A DNA stretch of 64,000 nt. It comes from Caballeronia hypogeia (GTDB taxonomy: Bacteria; Pseudomonadota; Gammaproteobacteria; Burkholderiales; Burkholderiaceae). Under the pieces are notes generated by a model. That model was not told where the DNA came from, made no database searches, and worked only from the letters and a program-made list of their open reading frames with translations. The stretch is taken from assembly GCF_001544875.2 (NCBI RefSeq), contig NZ_FCOA02000003.1:434001-498000 (forward strand). Reading direction: 5' to 3'. The position numbers and the translations under genes were made by a program. Every line of letters starts with the position of its first letter. Within the stretch, counting starts at the first letter, position 1. Positions 19,720-29,024 of this stretch are shown in pieces.

Positions 19720-21123
19720 ATGACGTCCCAACTCCACAAAAAAGGCGAGGCCTGGTCGGCTCGCTTCTCCGAGCCGATGTCGGAGCTCGTCAAGCGCTAC
19801 ACGTCGTCGGTGTTCTTCGATAAACGCCTCGCGCTCGTCGACATTCAGGGCTCGCTCGCGCACGCGTCGATGCTTGCCGCGCAGAAGATCATCAGCGCCG
19901 ACGACCTCGCCGCCATCGAGCGCGGCATGACGCAGATCAAGGGCGAGATCGAGCGCGGCGAGTTCGAGTGGAAGCTGGATCTGGAAGACGTGCACCTGAA
20001 CATCGAGGCGCGTCTGACCGCGCTGATCGGCGATGCGGGCAAGCGCCTGCACACCGGCCGCTCGCGCAACGATCAGGTCGCGACCGACATTCGTCTGTGG
20101 CTGCGCGCCGAGATCGACCGCATCGGCGAGTTGCTGAAGGACCTGCGTCTCGCGCTCATCGACATGGCCGAGAAACACGCCGGCACCATCATGCCCGGCT
20201 TCACGCATCTGCAGGTGGCGCAGCCGGTCACCTTCGGGCATCACCTGCTCGCGTATGTGGAAATGTTCTCGCGCGACGCCGAGCGCATGCAGGACGCGCG
20301 CAAGCGTGTGAACCGCCTGCCGCTGGGCGCGGCGGCGCTCGCGGGCACGAGCTACCCGATCGACCGTCACGCGGTGGCGAAGACGCTCGGCTTCGACGGC
20401 GTCTGCGCCAATTCGCTCGATGCGGTGTCGGATCGCGATTTCGCGATCGAATTCACTGCGGCGGCCGCGCTCGTCATGACGCACGTATCGCGCTTCTCCG
20501 AAGAGCTCGTGCTGTGGATGAGCCCGCGCGTCGGCTTTATCGATCTGGCGGACCGTTTCTGCACGGGTTCGTCGATCATGCCGCAAAAGAAGAATCCCGA
20601 CGTGCCCGAGCTCGCGCGCGGCAAGACCGGCCGCGTCAACGGTCATCTGATCGCGCTGCTGACGCTCATGAAAGGCCAGCCGCTCGCGTACAACAAGGAC
20701 AATCAGGAAGACAAGGAGCCGCTGTTCGACACCGTCGATACGGTCGCCGACACGCTGCGCATCTTCGCGGAAATGGCGGCGGGCATCACGGTCCAGCCGG
20801 ACGCGATGCGCGCGGCGGCGCTGCAAGGCTTCTCGACCGCGACCGATCTCGCGGACTATCTCGTGAAGCGCGGCCTGCCCTTCCGCGATGCGCACGAAGC
20901 GGTCGCGCACGCGGTGCGGATCTGTGACGATCGCGGCTGCGATATCGCGGATCTGTCGCTCGAAGAAATGAAGAAGGAGTTGCCGAACGTCGCGCATCTG
21001 ATCGGCGAGGACGTGTTCGGCTACCTGACGCTCGAAGGCTCGGTCGCGAGCCGCAATCACGTGGGCGGCACGGCGCCGGATCAGGTTCGTGCGGCGGCAC
21101 AGGCGGCGCGCGCGGCGCTTTGA
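19720..21123 (+). CDS. argH: argininosuccinate lyase
   Basis: Last step of arginine synthesis: argininosuccinate to arginine plus fumarate. The 467 residues match the family length. The fumarase/aspartase-superfamily signature [12 protein letters not shown] (about residues 283-294) is present, as are the substrate motifs [14 protein letters not shown] and [16 protein letters not shown]. The start at [12 protein letters not shown] is standard for beta-proteobacterial ArgH; the reading frame is open further upstream but overlaps the XRE gene. A strong terminator follows. Confidence 0.97.
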   Translation: MTSQLHKKGEAWSARFSEPMSELVKRYTSSVFFDKRLALVDIQGSLAHASMLAAQKIISADDLAAIERGMTQIKGEIERGEFEWKLDLEDVHLNIEARLTALIGDAGKRLHTGRSRNDQVATDIRLWLRAEIDRIGELLKDLRLALIDMAEKHAGTIMPGFTHLQVAQPVTFGHHLLAYVEMFSRDAERMQDARKRVNRLPLGAAALAGTSYPIDRHAVAKTLGFDGVCANSLDAVSDRDFAIEFTAAAALVMTHVSRFSEELVLWMSPRVGFIDLADRFCTGSSIMPQKKNPDVPELARGKTGRVNGHLIALLTLMKGQPLAYNKDNQEDKEPLFDTVDTVADTLRIFAEMAAGITVQPDAMRAAALQGFSTATDLADYLVKRGLPFRDAHEAVAHAVRICDDRGCDIADLSLEEMKKELPNVAHLIGEDVFGYLTLEGSVASRNHVGGTAPDQVRAAAQAARAAL

Positions 21124-21157
21124 TCGCGCCGATCGCCTCATGACGCCCGTAACATTG

Positions 21158-21190
21158 AAGGCCATTCGCAAGGATGGCCTTTTTTGTTTT
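21158..21190 (+). terminator. rho-independent terminator of argH
   Basis: AAGGCCAT (21158-21165) pairs with ATGGCCTT (21174-21181), followed by TTTTTGTTTT. Confidence 0.8.
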
Positions 21191-21278
21191 CCGGCGCGGC
21201 GTCGTGTCTCTCCGCGACACCCGGCATTTTCGAGATAATCGGAAGCTCGTCTCCGCTCGTTTGTCGACAAGCCCGCAA

Positions 21279-22208
21279 ATGATCATCCGCCCCAAGCTTA
21301 ACTGGTTCCGGCTGCTATTTGTATGGCGCGGCTCGGTGCTGCCGCAACTGCTGCCGCGTCTCGGGCTGATCTTCGCGCTCTCGGTGGCGGCGATCTTCAT
21401 GCACGACCACATGCGGCGATATCCGATGGGACTCGGCACCCCGCCGTTCGCGCTCGTCGGCATCGCGCTCGCGGTGTTTCTCGGCTTTCGCAACAGCGCG
21501 AGCTACGAACGCTGGTGGGAAGGGAGGAAGCTGTGGGGCGCGCTGCTCAATACGTCGCGCGCGCTGGGACAGCAAGTGTTGTCCTTGCCCGAGCCACGCG
21601 ATCCGGCTCAATCGCGGCGCTTTCTCGCGGCGCTCGGCGGACTGGCGCATGCGCTGCGCCATCAGTTGCGCGGCACCGATGCGCTCGCCGATCTCGCCCC
21701 GCGTCTGCCGCCCGAACTGCACGCGCGCGTGGCCGCCGCGAAGTACCGTCCCGCGCTGATTTTGGTCTGGCTCGGCGAATGGGTCGCGCAGCGCCGGCGC
21801 GAGAACGCCATCGACGGCTACGCGCTGCTGGCCATCGAGCACAACCTGAACGCGCTGTCGGACGTGATCGGCGGATGCGAGCGCATCGCTGCGACGCCGC
21901 TGCCGTTCTCGTACTCGGTGATGATCCACCGGACCATCTATCTCTTTTGCGTCCTGCTGCCTTTCGGGCTCGTCGATGGCGCGGGCCTGCTCACGCCGCT
22001 GTTCGCGCTGCTGGTCGCGTATGCGTTCATGGCGCTCGAGGCGATCGCCGCGCAGATCGAAGATCCGTTCGGTGTAGAGGAGAACGATCTTGCGCTCAAT
22101 GCGATCTGCGAGACAATCGAGATCGCGCTGCACGATATGGCGGCCGATCCGGCATTCGTGCAGCCGCCACAACCGTCCACCATCACGCGCGATTTCATTC
22201 TCGACTGA
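21279..22208 (+). CDS. bestrophin-like (UPF0187/YneE) membrane protein
   Basis: A 309-residue homologue of bacterial bestrophins, pentameric ion channels. Conserved features: FRLLFVWRGSVLPQLLPR at the N terminus, membrane helices near 20-45 and 45-70, the FRNSASYERWWEGRKLWGALLN motif, and the C-terminal IEDPFGVEENDLALNAI segment, matching the DPFG/E(D)D(N)D region of bestrophins. Four or so helices are predicted by eye. Ion selectivity (Na+ in KpBest versus Cl- in animals) cannot be told. Start chosen at MIIRPKLNW. Confidence 0.9.
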   Translation: MIIRPKLNWFRLLFVWRGSVLPQLLPRLGLIFALSVAAIFMHDHMRRYPMGLGTPPFALVGIALAVFLGFRNSASYERWWEGRKLWGALLNTSRALGQQVLSLPEPRDPAQSRRFLAALGGLAHALRHQLRGTDALADLAPRLPPELHARVAAAKYRPALILVWLGEWVAQRRRENAIDGYALLAIEHNLNALSDVIGGCERIAATPLPFSYSVMIHRTIYLFCVLLPFGLVDGAGLLTPLFALLVAYAFMALEAIAAQIEDPFGVEENDLALNAICETIEIALHDMAADPAFVQPPQPSTITRDFILD

Positions 22209-22321
22209 AGTCGGGTCGGCCGCGGTCTTTCACCCGGCGACACAATGAGTTTCGTGATAGCGGATGCTGCGCGCGCACGACATCGTTCATAATCGTGCCG
22301 ATTTATCCTGGAGAAATTGTT

Positions 22322-22927
22322 TTGAAACTGTTCTACAAGGCAGGCGCCTGTTCTCTTGCATCGCACATCGTCCTCGAAGAATCGGGGCTGCCGTACGAAG
22401 TCGAAGCCGTCGATCTGAAGACCAAGCTCACCGCGGGCGGCGCGGATTTCAACCGGATCAACGCAAAGGGCTACGTTCCCGCCCTGCTGCTCGACAGCGG
22501 CGAATTGCTGACCGAAGGCCCGGCGATCATGCAGTACGTCGCGGACCAGGCGCCGGCGAAGAATCTCGCGCCGCTCAGCGACGGCATGGCGCGCTATCGC
22601 CTGCAAAGCTGGCTCACGTTCATCGGCACGGAACTGCACAAGAACTTCTCGCCGTTCTTCAATCCGGCCGCGTCGAGCGACTGGAAGGCGGCTGCGATGG
22701 CCAACCTCGAGCGCCGGCTCACCTACGTCGCGCAGCAAGTCGACGACAAGCAGTATCTGCTCGGCAACGAATTCAGCATCGGCGATGCGTATCTCTTCAC
22801 CGTGCTCGGCTGGGCGAAGCACATCGATCTCGACCTCGGCAAGTGGCCTGCGCTGACCGCCTATCAGGCGCGCGTCGGTGCGCGCCCTGGCGTGCAGGCG
22901 GCGATGAAGGCGGAAGGTTTGATTTAA
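22322..22927 (+). CDS. glutathione S-transferase family protein
   Basis: A 201-residue GST of the bacterial beta type. The thioredoxin-like N-terminal domain begins KLFYKAGACSLASHIVLEESG, where the Cys10-like residue would contact glutathione. The C-terminal helical domain includes FSIGDAYLFTVLGWAKHIDL. The start is a TTG with GGAGA about 7-9 nt upstream; no ATG in frame lies close enough. Its electrophile substrate is unknown. A bidirectional terminator separates it from the convergent decarboxylase gene. Confidence 0.9.
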   Translation: MKLFYKAGACSLASHIVLEESGLPYEVEAVDLKTKLTAGGADFNRINAKGYVPALLLDSGELLTEGPAIMQYVADQAPAKNLAPLSDGMARYRLQSWLTFIGTELHKNFSPFFNPAASSDWKAAAMANLERRLTYVAQQVDDKQYLLGNEFSIGDAYLFTVLGWAKHIDLDLGKWPALTAYQARVGARPGVQAAMKAEGLI

Positions 22928-22950
22928 GCTGTCATCGCGCTTCGAATAAA

Positions 22951-22980
22951 CAAACGGCCCGCGAGGGCCGTTTGCTTTTG
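22951..22980. terminator. bidirectional terminator, GST gene / decarboxylase
   Basis: CAAACGGCCC (22951-22960) pairs perfectly with GGGCCGTTTG (22965-22974) around GCGA. The plus side continues CTTTTGC; the minus side continues TTTATTCG. Confidence 0.75.
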
Positions 22981-22989
22981 CACATCACA

Positions 22990-25275
22990 TCAATCCCGCA
23001 CGCAGTCGACGAAATACTCGACACGCCCGTTGATCATCTCGCCCACCAGCCCGTGGATATCCGTGTGGAAGCCCGGGAAGCGTTCGTTGAACTCGCGCGC
23101 GAAACGCAGGTAATCGACGATCGTGCGATTGAACCGCTCGCCCGGAATCAGTAACGGAATGCCCGGCGGGTACGGCGTGAGCAGGATCGACGTCACGCGC
23201 CCTTCGAGCTCGTCGATAGGCACGCGGTCGATCTCGCGATGCGCGAGCTTGGCGAACGCTTCGGACGGCTTCATCGCCGGCTCCATGCTGGACAGATACA
23301 TCTCGGTGGTCAGACGCGCGATGTTGTTCGCGCGATAGACGCTGTGGATCTGCTCGCACAGATCGCGCAGGCCGATGCGCTCATACGACGGATGCTGCGC
23401 GACGAACTCCGGCAGCACGCGCCACAGCGGCTGGTTGTTGTCGTAGTCGTCCTTGAACTGCTGGAGTTCGGTGACCATCGAGTTCCAGCGGCCCTTCGTG
23501 ATGCCGATCGTGAACATGATGAAGAACGAGTACAGACCCGTCTTCTCCACGATGATGCCGTGCTCCGCCAGATACTTCGTGACGATCGCGGCCGGAATGC
23601 CGTTGTCGCCGAACTCGCCGTCCACGTCGAGTCCCGGCGTGATGATCGTCGCCTTGATCGGGTCGAGCATGTTGAAGCCTTCCGCGAGCGGGCCGAAGCC
23701 GTGCCAGCGGTCGTTGGGCTTCAGCACCCAGTCCTCGCGGTCGCCGATGCCCTCCTCGGCCAGTGCGTCCGGGCCCCAGACCTTGAAGAACCAGTCGTCG
23801 CCGTATTCGTCGTCGACCTTGCGCATGGCGCGGCGGAAATCCAGCGCCTCCGCGATCGATTCTTCCACGAGCGCCTCGCCGCCCGGCGCTTCCATCATCG
23901 CGGCCGCGACGTCGCACGAAGCGATGATCGCGTATTGCGGCGAAGTGGACGTGTGCATCAGATACGCCTCGTTGAAACGATGACGGTCGAAGGTGCTGTT
24001 CTCGCTGTCCTGCACGAGAATCTGCGACGCCTGCGAAATGCCGGCGAGCAGCTTGTGCGTGGAGTGCGTCGCGAACACGAGCGCGCCGGTGCGCGGACGG
24101 CCCGCGCCGATCGCGTGCATGTCCTGATAGAACGAGTGGAACTCGGCGTGCGGCAGCCACGCTTCGTCGAAGTGCAGCGTGTCGAGCAGGTCGCCGAGCA
24201 GGTCCTTGATCATTTCGACGTTATAAATGACGCCGTCGTACGTGCTCTGCGTGATCGTCAGAATGCGCGGCTTGATCTTCGGGTTCTTCTCGAGCGCCTC
24301 GCGCGCGAACGGATTCGCCTCGATCTTCCTGCGAATGTTTTCCGGCTTGAATTCATCGCGCGGAATCGGCCCGATGATGCCGAAGTGATTGCGCGTCGGC
24401 GTGAGGAACACGGGAATCGCGCCCGTCATGGTGATCGCGTGCAGGATCGACTTGTGGCAATTGCGATCGACCAGCACGATGTCGCCCGGCGCAACGGTCG
24501 CGTGCCACACGATCTTGTTCGACGTCGACGTGCCGTTGGTCACGAAAAAGAGATGATCCGCGCCGAAGATGCGCGCCGCGTTGCGCTCCGAAGCCGCGAC
24601 CGGGCCGGTGTGATCGAGCAGCTGGCCGAGCTCTTCCACCGCGTTGCAGACGTCGGCGCGCAGCATGTTTTCGCCGAAGAACTGGTGGAACATCTGTCCC
24701 AGCGGATTCTTCAGGAACGCCACGCCGCCCGAGTGCCCCGGACAGTGCCACGAATACGAGCCTTCGTCCGCGTACTGCACGAGTTCCTTGAAGAACGGCG
24801 GCGCGAGCGCATCGAGATACACCTTCGCTTCGCGAATCACATGGCGCGCCACAAATTCCGGCGTGTCCTCGAACATGTGGATGAAGCCGTGCAGCTCGCG
24901 CAGGATGTCGTTCGGCAGATGGCGCGAAGTGCGCGTCTCGCCGTACAGGAAAATGGGGATATCGGCGTTGCGGCGGCGCACCGCGTTGATGAACGCGCGC
25001 AGTGCGACGATCGCCGAAGCGAGTTCCGGGGTATCGCCTTCCACAACGACGTTGTCCGCATAAGGCAGCAACTCGTCGTCATCGATGGACAGAATGAAAC
25101 ACGACGCGCGGCTCGACTGCTGCGCGAACGCGGCGAGGTCGCCGTAGCTCGTCAGGCCGAGGACTTCGGCGCCTTCTTTCTCGATCGCCTCGGCAAGCGC
25201 CCGGATGCCGGAACCCGAGATGTTCTCGGAGCGAAAGTCTTCGTCGATGATGACGACGGGGAAGCGGAACTTCAT
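22990..25275 (-). CDS. PLP-dependent Arg/Lys/Orn decarboxylase
   Basis: A 761-residue fold-III decarboxylase of the AdiA/CadA/SpeC group. An N-terminal response-regulator-like wing domain comes first (residues 1-130, VVIIDEDFRSENISGSGIRAL). The PLP domain holds WHCPGHSGGVAFLKNP, DEAWLPHAEFH and ATHSTHKLLAG with the Schiff-base Lys408. A C-terminal domain of about 150 residues ends the protein. It makes a polyamine or its precursor (agmatine, cadaverine or putrescine); the substrate cannot be assigned from motifs alone. The start at MKFRFPVVIID is the standard one for beta-proteobacterial homologues. Confidence 0.93.
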   Translation of the reverse strand: MKFRFPVVIIDEDFRSENISGSGIRALAEAIEKEGAEVLGLTSYGDLAAFAQQSSRASCFILSIDDDELLPYADNVVVEGDTPELASAIVALRAFINAVRRRNADIPIFLYGETRTSRHLPNDILRELHGFIHMFEDTPEFVARHVIREAKVYLDALAPPFFKELVQYADEGSYSWHCPGHSGGVAFLKNPLGQMFHQFFGENMLRADVCNAVEELGQLLDHTGPVAASERNAARIFGADHLFFVTNGTSTSNKIVWHATVAPGDIVLVDRNCHKSILHAITMTGAIPVFLTPTRNHFGIIGPIPRDEFKPENIRRKIEANPFAREALEKNPKIKPRILTITQSTYDGVIYNVEMIKDLLGDLLDTLHFDEAWLPHAEFHSFYQDMHAIGAGRPRTGALVFATHSTHKLLAGISQASQILVQDSENSTFDRHRFNEAYLMHTSTSPQYAIIASCDVAAAMMEAPGGEALVEESIAEALDFRRAMRKVDDEYGDDWFFKVWGPDALAEEGIGDREDWVLKPNDRWHGFGPLAEGFNMLDPIKATIITPGLDVDGEFGDNGIPAAIVTKYLAEHGIIVEKTGLYSFFIMFTIGITKGRWNSMVTELQQFKDDYDNNQPLWRVLPEFVAQHPSYERIGLRDLCEQIHSVYRANNIARLTTEMYLSSMEPAMKPSEAFAKLAHREIDRVPIDELEGRVTSILLTPYPPGIPLLIPGERFNRTIVDYLRFAREFNERFPGFHTDIHGLVGEMINGRVEYFVDCVRD

Positions 25276-25390
25276 GGGGCGAATCTCCAAATGGAAACGA
25301 CCGCTGCCCGGGAAGCAATCCCGGAACCAGCGGTCTTTCGACAAGCGTTTGACGTGTGCGTTTCTTCGAGCGCGGCTATCAGTTCAGCGA

Positions 25391-25960
25391 TCAGGTCTTC
25401 GGCAGCGTCACGCCGTGCTGCCCTTGATACTTGCCGCCGCGATCCGCGTACGACGTTTCGCACATTTCATCGCTTTCGAAGAACAAGACTTGGGCGACGC
25501 CCTCGTTCGCATAAATTTTGGCAGGCAAAGGTGTCGTATTCGAGAATTCGAGCGTGACATAGCCTTCCCACTCCGGCTCGAACGGCGTCACGTTGACGAT
25601 GATCCCGCAGCGCGCGTAGGTGGACTTGCCCAGACACACGGTCAGGCAGGAGCGCGGAATGCGGAAATATTCGACCGTGCGCGCGAGCGCGAAGGAATTC
25701 GGCGGAATGATGCAGACATCGCCCTTGAAGTCGACGAACGATTTCTCGTCGAAAGCCTTCGGATCGACGATCGTGGAATTGATGTTGGTGAAGATCTTGA
25801 ATTCGTCGGCGACGCGGATATCGTAGCCGTAGCTCGACGTGCCGTAGCTCACGATCTTGCGGCCGTCCTCGGCCACGCGCACCTGATCGCGCACGAACGG
25901 CTCGATCATTTTGTGCTCTTCGGCCATGCGGCGAATCCACTTGTCGGACTTGATGCTCAT
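25391..25960 (-). CDS. dcd: dCTP deaminase
   Basis: Converts dCTP to dUTP, the main route to dUMP for thymidylate. The 189 residues show [13 protein letters not shown], the phosphate/nucleotide motif [28 protein letters not shown] with the catalytic Glu, and [18 protein letters not shown] at the C terminus. Same strand as the decarboxylase, 115 bp upstream of it, with no intergenic terminator seen. Confidence 0.97.
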   Translation of the reverse strand: MSIKSDKWIRRMAEEHKMIEPFVRDQVRVAEDGRKIVSYGTSSYGYDIRVADEFKIFTNINSTIVDPKAFDEKSFVDFKGDVCIIPPNSFALARTVEYFRIPRSCLTVCLGKSTYARCGIIVNVTPFEPEWEGYVTLEFSNTTPLPAKIYANEGVAQVLFFESDEMCETSYADRGGKYQGQHGVTLPKT

Positions 25961-26131
25961 AGGGGACGCTACTCAGGGATGAACGGCTCCGGTCTCGCGA
26001 CCGCCGCCTGCGGTGAAACGGAGCATGGCTCGCCGCGGCGTGTCGCGCGAGCCAGGCCAAACGAAATCGAAAGCGCGTATTTTACGCGATTGAGCCGCGG
26101 CGCCGCGCGCGACGCGAACGGCCGCCAGCGG

Positions 26132-26665
26132 CTAGCGGCGGATGACGCCGCACGCCAGCGCGGGGCCCACGTTGTGCGGCGCGAGCGCGTAGGGGTCCAT
26201 GGCCTCGCGATGCAGCATGATGGCGCGCGAAATAACCGAGCGCACTCCGTCGAGCGAGACGTCGGTGGCGACGATGAAGCCGGTGGCCGCGCCGGTCGGG
26301 TCGGCGTGGATATTGCCGAGTTCGCCCTCGAGCCGCGAGCTCGGCTTTCTGCGCTCCGAGGGCAGCGCGAACACCGGGCTCGTGTCCTGTTCGTTGACGG
26401 CGATGCAGTCGCTGCGCTCATGCACGGTCAGCGCGTGATCGCTGTTGGGCGGCATGTCGGTGAAGCTGTAGGAAACCTGCACGCCGTCCGCGCGCTCGAT
26501 CATCGTGACGGTGCCGCGCGTCGCGTTGCCGGGCGTCGGCTGGAGCATCGCGTCCGCGCGCTTTTCGTGATTCTGGAAGATGAGGCCGCAGCCGGAGAGC
26601 GCAACGCTGCACGCAGCCGTTGCGATCAACGCGCGAAACGCCCGTCCGTCGAATCTGTGTCTCAT
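26132..26665 (-). CDS. Cu/Zn superoxide dismutase-like lipoprotein with degenerate metal site
   Basis: A 177-residue lipoprotein precursor: lipobox ALSGC with Cys26, then a SodC-like fold. Landmarks are HALTVHERSDC (equivalent to HGFHVHExGDC), GELGNIHADPTGAATG, and RAIMLHREAMDP followed by ALACGVI. The first copper histidine is Thr80; His82 and His152 remain. The zinc-loop histidines are absent, and the two disulfide cysteines (Cys87, Cys172) are kept. So it belongs to the SodC superfamily but probably is not a normal superoxide dismutase. A metal-handling or structural role is possible. No operon partner is evident. Confidence 0.85.
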   Translation of the reverse strand: MRHRFDGRAFRALIATAACSVALSGCGLIFQNHEKRADAMLQPTPGNATRGTVTMIERADGVQVSYSFTDMPPNSDHALTVHERSDCIAVNEQDTSPVFALPSERRKPSSRLEGELGNIHADPTGAATGFIVATDVSLDGVRSVISRAIMLHREAMDPYALAPHNVGPALACGVIRR

Positions 26666-26784
26666 GCGATCCTCTCGGCGGCCCGCCGACGCCCGGTGCG
26701 TCCAGGCGGCCGCCTGTCGAAGGCGACATGATACCGCGAGCCGCGTTGCACAAGGCTCGCGCAGATTCGATCGTGCGCTCGAAA

Positions 26785-27873
26785 TCAGGTGTTCTGCACG
26801 ACGATGCTCGGAAACTTCGAGCTCATGTCGCGCTGACGCTCGGCGATCGAGATCGCGACGCGCCGCGCAATCGCCCGATACGCCTCCGCGATGCGGCTCT
26901 CCGGCTGCGACACGACGGTTGGCTGGCCGGCGTCGGTGCGCTCGCGAATGGCGATATCGAGCGGCAGGGAGCCGAGAATCTCGACGCCGTATTCCTTCGC
27001 CATGCGCTCGCCGCCACCCGTGCCGAAAATGTGCTCTTCATGACCGCAGTTCGAGCAGACATGCGTGCTCATGTTCTCGACGATACCGAGAATCGGAATG
27101 CCGACCTTCTCGAACATCTTGAGGCCCTTCTTCGCGTCGAGCAGCGCGATGTCCTGCGGCGTCGTGACGATCACCGCGCCGGTCACCGGCACTTTCTGCG
27201 ACAGCGTGAGCTGGATGTCCCCCGTGCCCGGCGGCATGTCGACGACGAGGTAATCGAGGTCGCGCCAGTTGGTCTGACGCAGCAATTGCTCGAGCGCGGA
27301 AGTGACCATCGGGCCGCGCCAGACCATCGGATTGTCCTGCTCGATCAGAAAGCCGATGGAATTCGCCTGGATGCCGTGCCCTTCGAGCGGGTTCATCGTC
27401 TGATTGTCGGGCGACTCGGGACGGCCGGAAATGCCGAGCATCATCGGCAGGGACGGGCCGTAGATGTCCGCGTCGAGCATTCCGACCGAAGCGCCTTCGG
27501 CCGCGAGCGCGAGCGCCAGATTCGCCGCGGTCGTGCTCTTGCCGACACCGCCCTTGCCCGACGCCACCGCGATAATGTTCTTGACGTTAGGCAGCAGTTT
27601 CACGCCGCGCTGGACCGTGTGCGCGACGACCTGCGACGTAACGTCCACGCTCACATTGCCGACGCCGGGCAACGTGCGCAGCGCGCCTTCCACCTGCGCG
27701 CGGATCGCGCCGAACTGGGACTTCGCCGGATAGCCGAGCACCACGCTCACCGAAACGTTCGCGCCATCGACGGCAACATTGCGGAAGCTTTTTGTGTCGA
27801 CGAACTTGCGGTTGGTGTTCGGATCGGTCAGTGTGGCGAGTGCGTTGTCGATCTTCGCGCGGTCAATGCTCAT
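26785..27873 (-). CDS. apbC: iron-sulfur cluster carrier protein ApbC/Mrp
   Basis: P-loop ATPase that carries [4Fe-4S] clusters to apo-proteins. The 362 residues have an N-terminal MIP18/DUF59 domain (1-90), the deviant Walker A SGKGGVGKST near residue 104, GMLDADIYGPS, DMPPGTGDIQLTLSQ, and the cluster-binding CSNCG near residue 272. Standard length for Burkholderiaceae. Divergent from the OmpA-like lipoprotein gene. Confidence 0.95.
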   Translation of the reverse strand: MSIDRAKIDNALATLTDPNTNRKFVDTKSFRNVAVDGANVSVSVVLGYPAKSQFGAIRAQVEGALRTLPGVGNVSVDVTSQVVAHTVQRGVKLLPNVKNIIAVASGKGGVGKSTTAANLALALAAEGASVGMLDADIYGPSLPMMLGISGRPESPDNQTMNPLEGHGIQANSIGFLIEQDNPMVWRGPMVTSALEQLLRQTNWRDLDYLVVDMPPGTGDIQLTLSQKVPVTGAVIVTTPQDIALLDAKKGLKMFEKVGIPILGIVENMSTHVCSNCGHEEHIFGTGGGERMAKEYGVEILGSLPLDIAIRERTDAGQPTVVSQPESRIAEAYRAIARRVAISIAERQRDMSSKFPSIVVQNT

Positions 27874-28136
27874 CGAAACTCCATGGAACGCTTGTTGCTA
27901 AAGGCCTTTGGAGCGGTCGCATCAAGCTGAAGAAATTGAAAGTAATTGTTAGCGCCGTTGCGCGTGTCTCGCGCGCATTGCACTATCCCGCTGCAAATCT
28001 TTCCGGGGACGCATCGCATCGGGCAGTCCTGCGCCTTTCTCAATATTGTAGAGGCTCGTCCCGAGGCACGTCCGAAGACCCTTTCGCACTGTCGGCGCCC
28101 GGCGCCGAATCGTTCGTTGAATCAAGGAGATCAAGT

Positions 28137-28793
28137 ATGAACACGAAGTTGATGACCCGCTTGTCCGTCGTCGCGCTGGTAGGAGCGCTTCTGGCAGGCT
28201 GCCAGACGCAGCAAGGCACCAACACCGCGGTCGGCACCGGTGCGGGCGCTGCGACGGGAGCGGCAATCGGCGCAATCTTCGGCGGCGGCAAGGGCGCGGC
28301 GATCGGCGCGGGCGCAGGCGCGGCAGCAGGCGGCATCGTCGGCTACAACTGGCAGAACATCAAGAACAAGATTTCGGGCGACTCGAAGGGCACCGGCACG
28401 CAGGTGACCGAGCAGCAGGACGGCTCGCTCAAGGTCAACATCCCTAATTCGATTTCCTTCGATACGAACAGCTACGCCATCAAGCCGTCGTTCGATCCGG
28501 TGCTGAATTCCGTCACGCAGACGATGCAGCAGCATCCGGAACTGATCGCCAACGTCATCGGCCATACGGACAACACCGGTCAGCCGGCCTACAACCAGAC
28601 GCTGTCGCAGAACCGCGCGCAGAGCGTGTCCTCGTACATCTCGACGCACGGCGTGCCGGCGCAGCGTTTGTCGGCGCAGGGCATGGGCCAGAACCAGCCG
28701 ATCGCGGACAACTCGACGGAAGCGGGCCGTGCGCAGAATCGTCGCGTGGAAATCTATCTGCGCGCGACCGCGCAGCCGGGTCAGGTTCAGTAA
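28137..28793 (+). CDS. OmpA-family peptidoglycan-associated lipoprotein
   Basis: A 218-residue lipoprotein. Lipobox LLAGC has Cys22. A glycine-zipper stretch (about 30-70, repeated GAGAATGAAIGAI-like units) follows, then an OmpA-C domain (about 95-210) with ANVIGHTDNTG and the peptidoglycan-contact region LSQNRAQSV. Likely anchors the outer membrane to the cell wall, like YiaD-type proteins. The ATG follows a consensus AAGGAGA at 8 nt. The 3' region carries a palindrome and a probable sRNA. Confidence 0.92.
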   Translation: MNTKLMTRLSVVALVGALLAGCQTQQGTNTAVGTGAGAATGAAIGAIFGGGKGAAIGAGAGAAAGGIVGYNWQNIKNKISGDSKGTGTQVTEQQDGSLKVNIPNSISFDTNSYAIKPSFDPVLNSVTQTMQQHPELIANVIGHTDNTGQPAYNQTLSQNRAQSVSSYISTHGVPAQRLSAQGMGQNQPIADNSTEAGRAQNRRVEIYLRATAQPGQVQ

Positions 28794-28814
28794 AACGGTT
28801 GATTTGAAAGGAGA

Positions 28815-28836
28815 ATCCGCCTTCGCGAAGGCGGAT
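28815..28836 (+). terminator. perfect palindrome after OmpA-like gene
   Basis: ATCCGCCTTC/GCGAAGGCGGAT forms an 11-bp self-complementary hairpin 22 bp after the stop. No T tract follows (GGCCGGG), so it may be an RNA-end or processing structure. Confidence 0.4.
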
Positions 28837-28915
28837 GGCCGGGTAGCGATTCAGCGTTGTTCAGGTGTCTGAAAAATTTTTGAAACTTGGGCGCGCGGCG
28901 CTTGTCTGTCTTTAC

Positions 28916-28998
28916 GGTAGGTGGATGGCCAAGCCATCACCTGCCATTCTCCTCTTGTCGTTGTTGCTCCGGGGCCCGATTGGACCCCGGTTTTTTTT
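28916..28998 (+). ncRNA. candidate small RNA with anti-Shine-Dalgarno segment
   Basis: Three elements follow each other in a non-coding gap. First is a stem-loop of about 13 bp, 28916-28929 with 28933-28945 around CAA, with one bulged G and one G-U pair. Second is a single-stranded pyrimidine-rich stretch with CTCCTC at 28949-28954, complementary to Shine-Dalgarno sequences. Third is a strong rho-independent terminator: CCGGGG (28969-28974) with CCCCGG (28985-28990), followed by eight T. A TTGAAA at 28880 is a possible -35, but no good -10 is seen. The RNA could instead be processed from the OmpA-like gene's 3' UTR. Confidence 0.5.
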
Positions 28999-29024
28999 GG
29001 GCCTGTGGTTTTGCGCTTCGCGCT

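Noticed and set aside
23239..25557. 772-codon open frame antisense to the decarboxylase gene
   Set aside because: Antisense shadow; no domain, no ribosome site, and it runs past both ends of a well-supported gene.
28815..28836. Palindrome after the OmpA-like gene as a full intrinsic terminator
   Set aside because: No T run on either side, so termination is not supported; kept only as a low-confidence structure.
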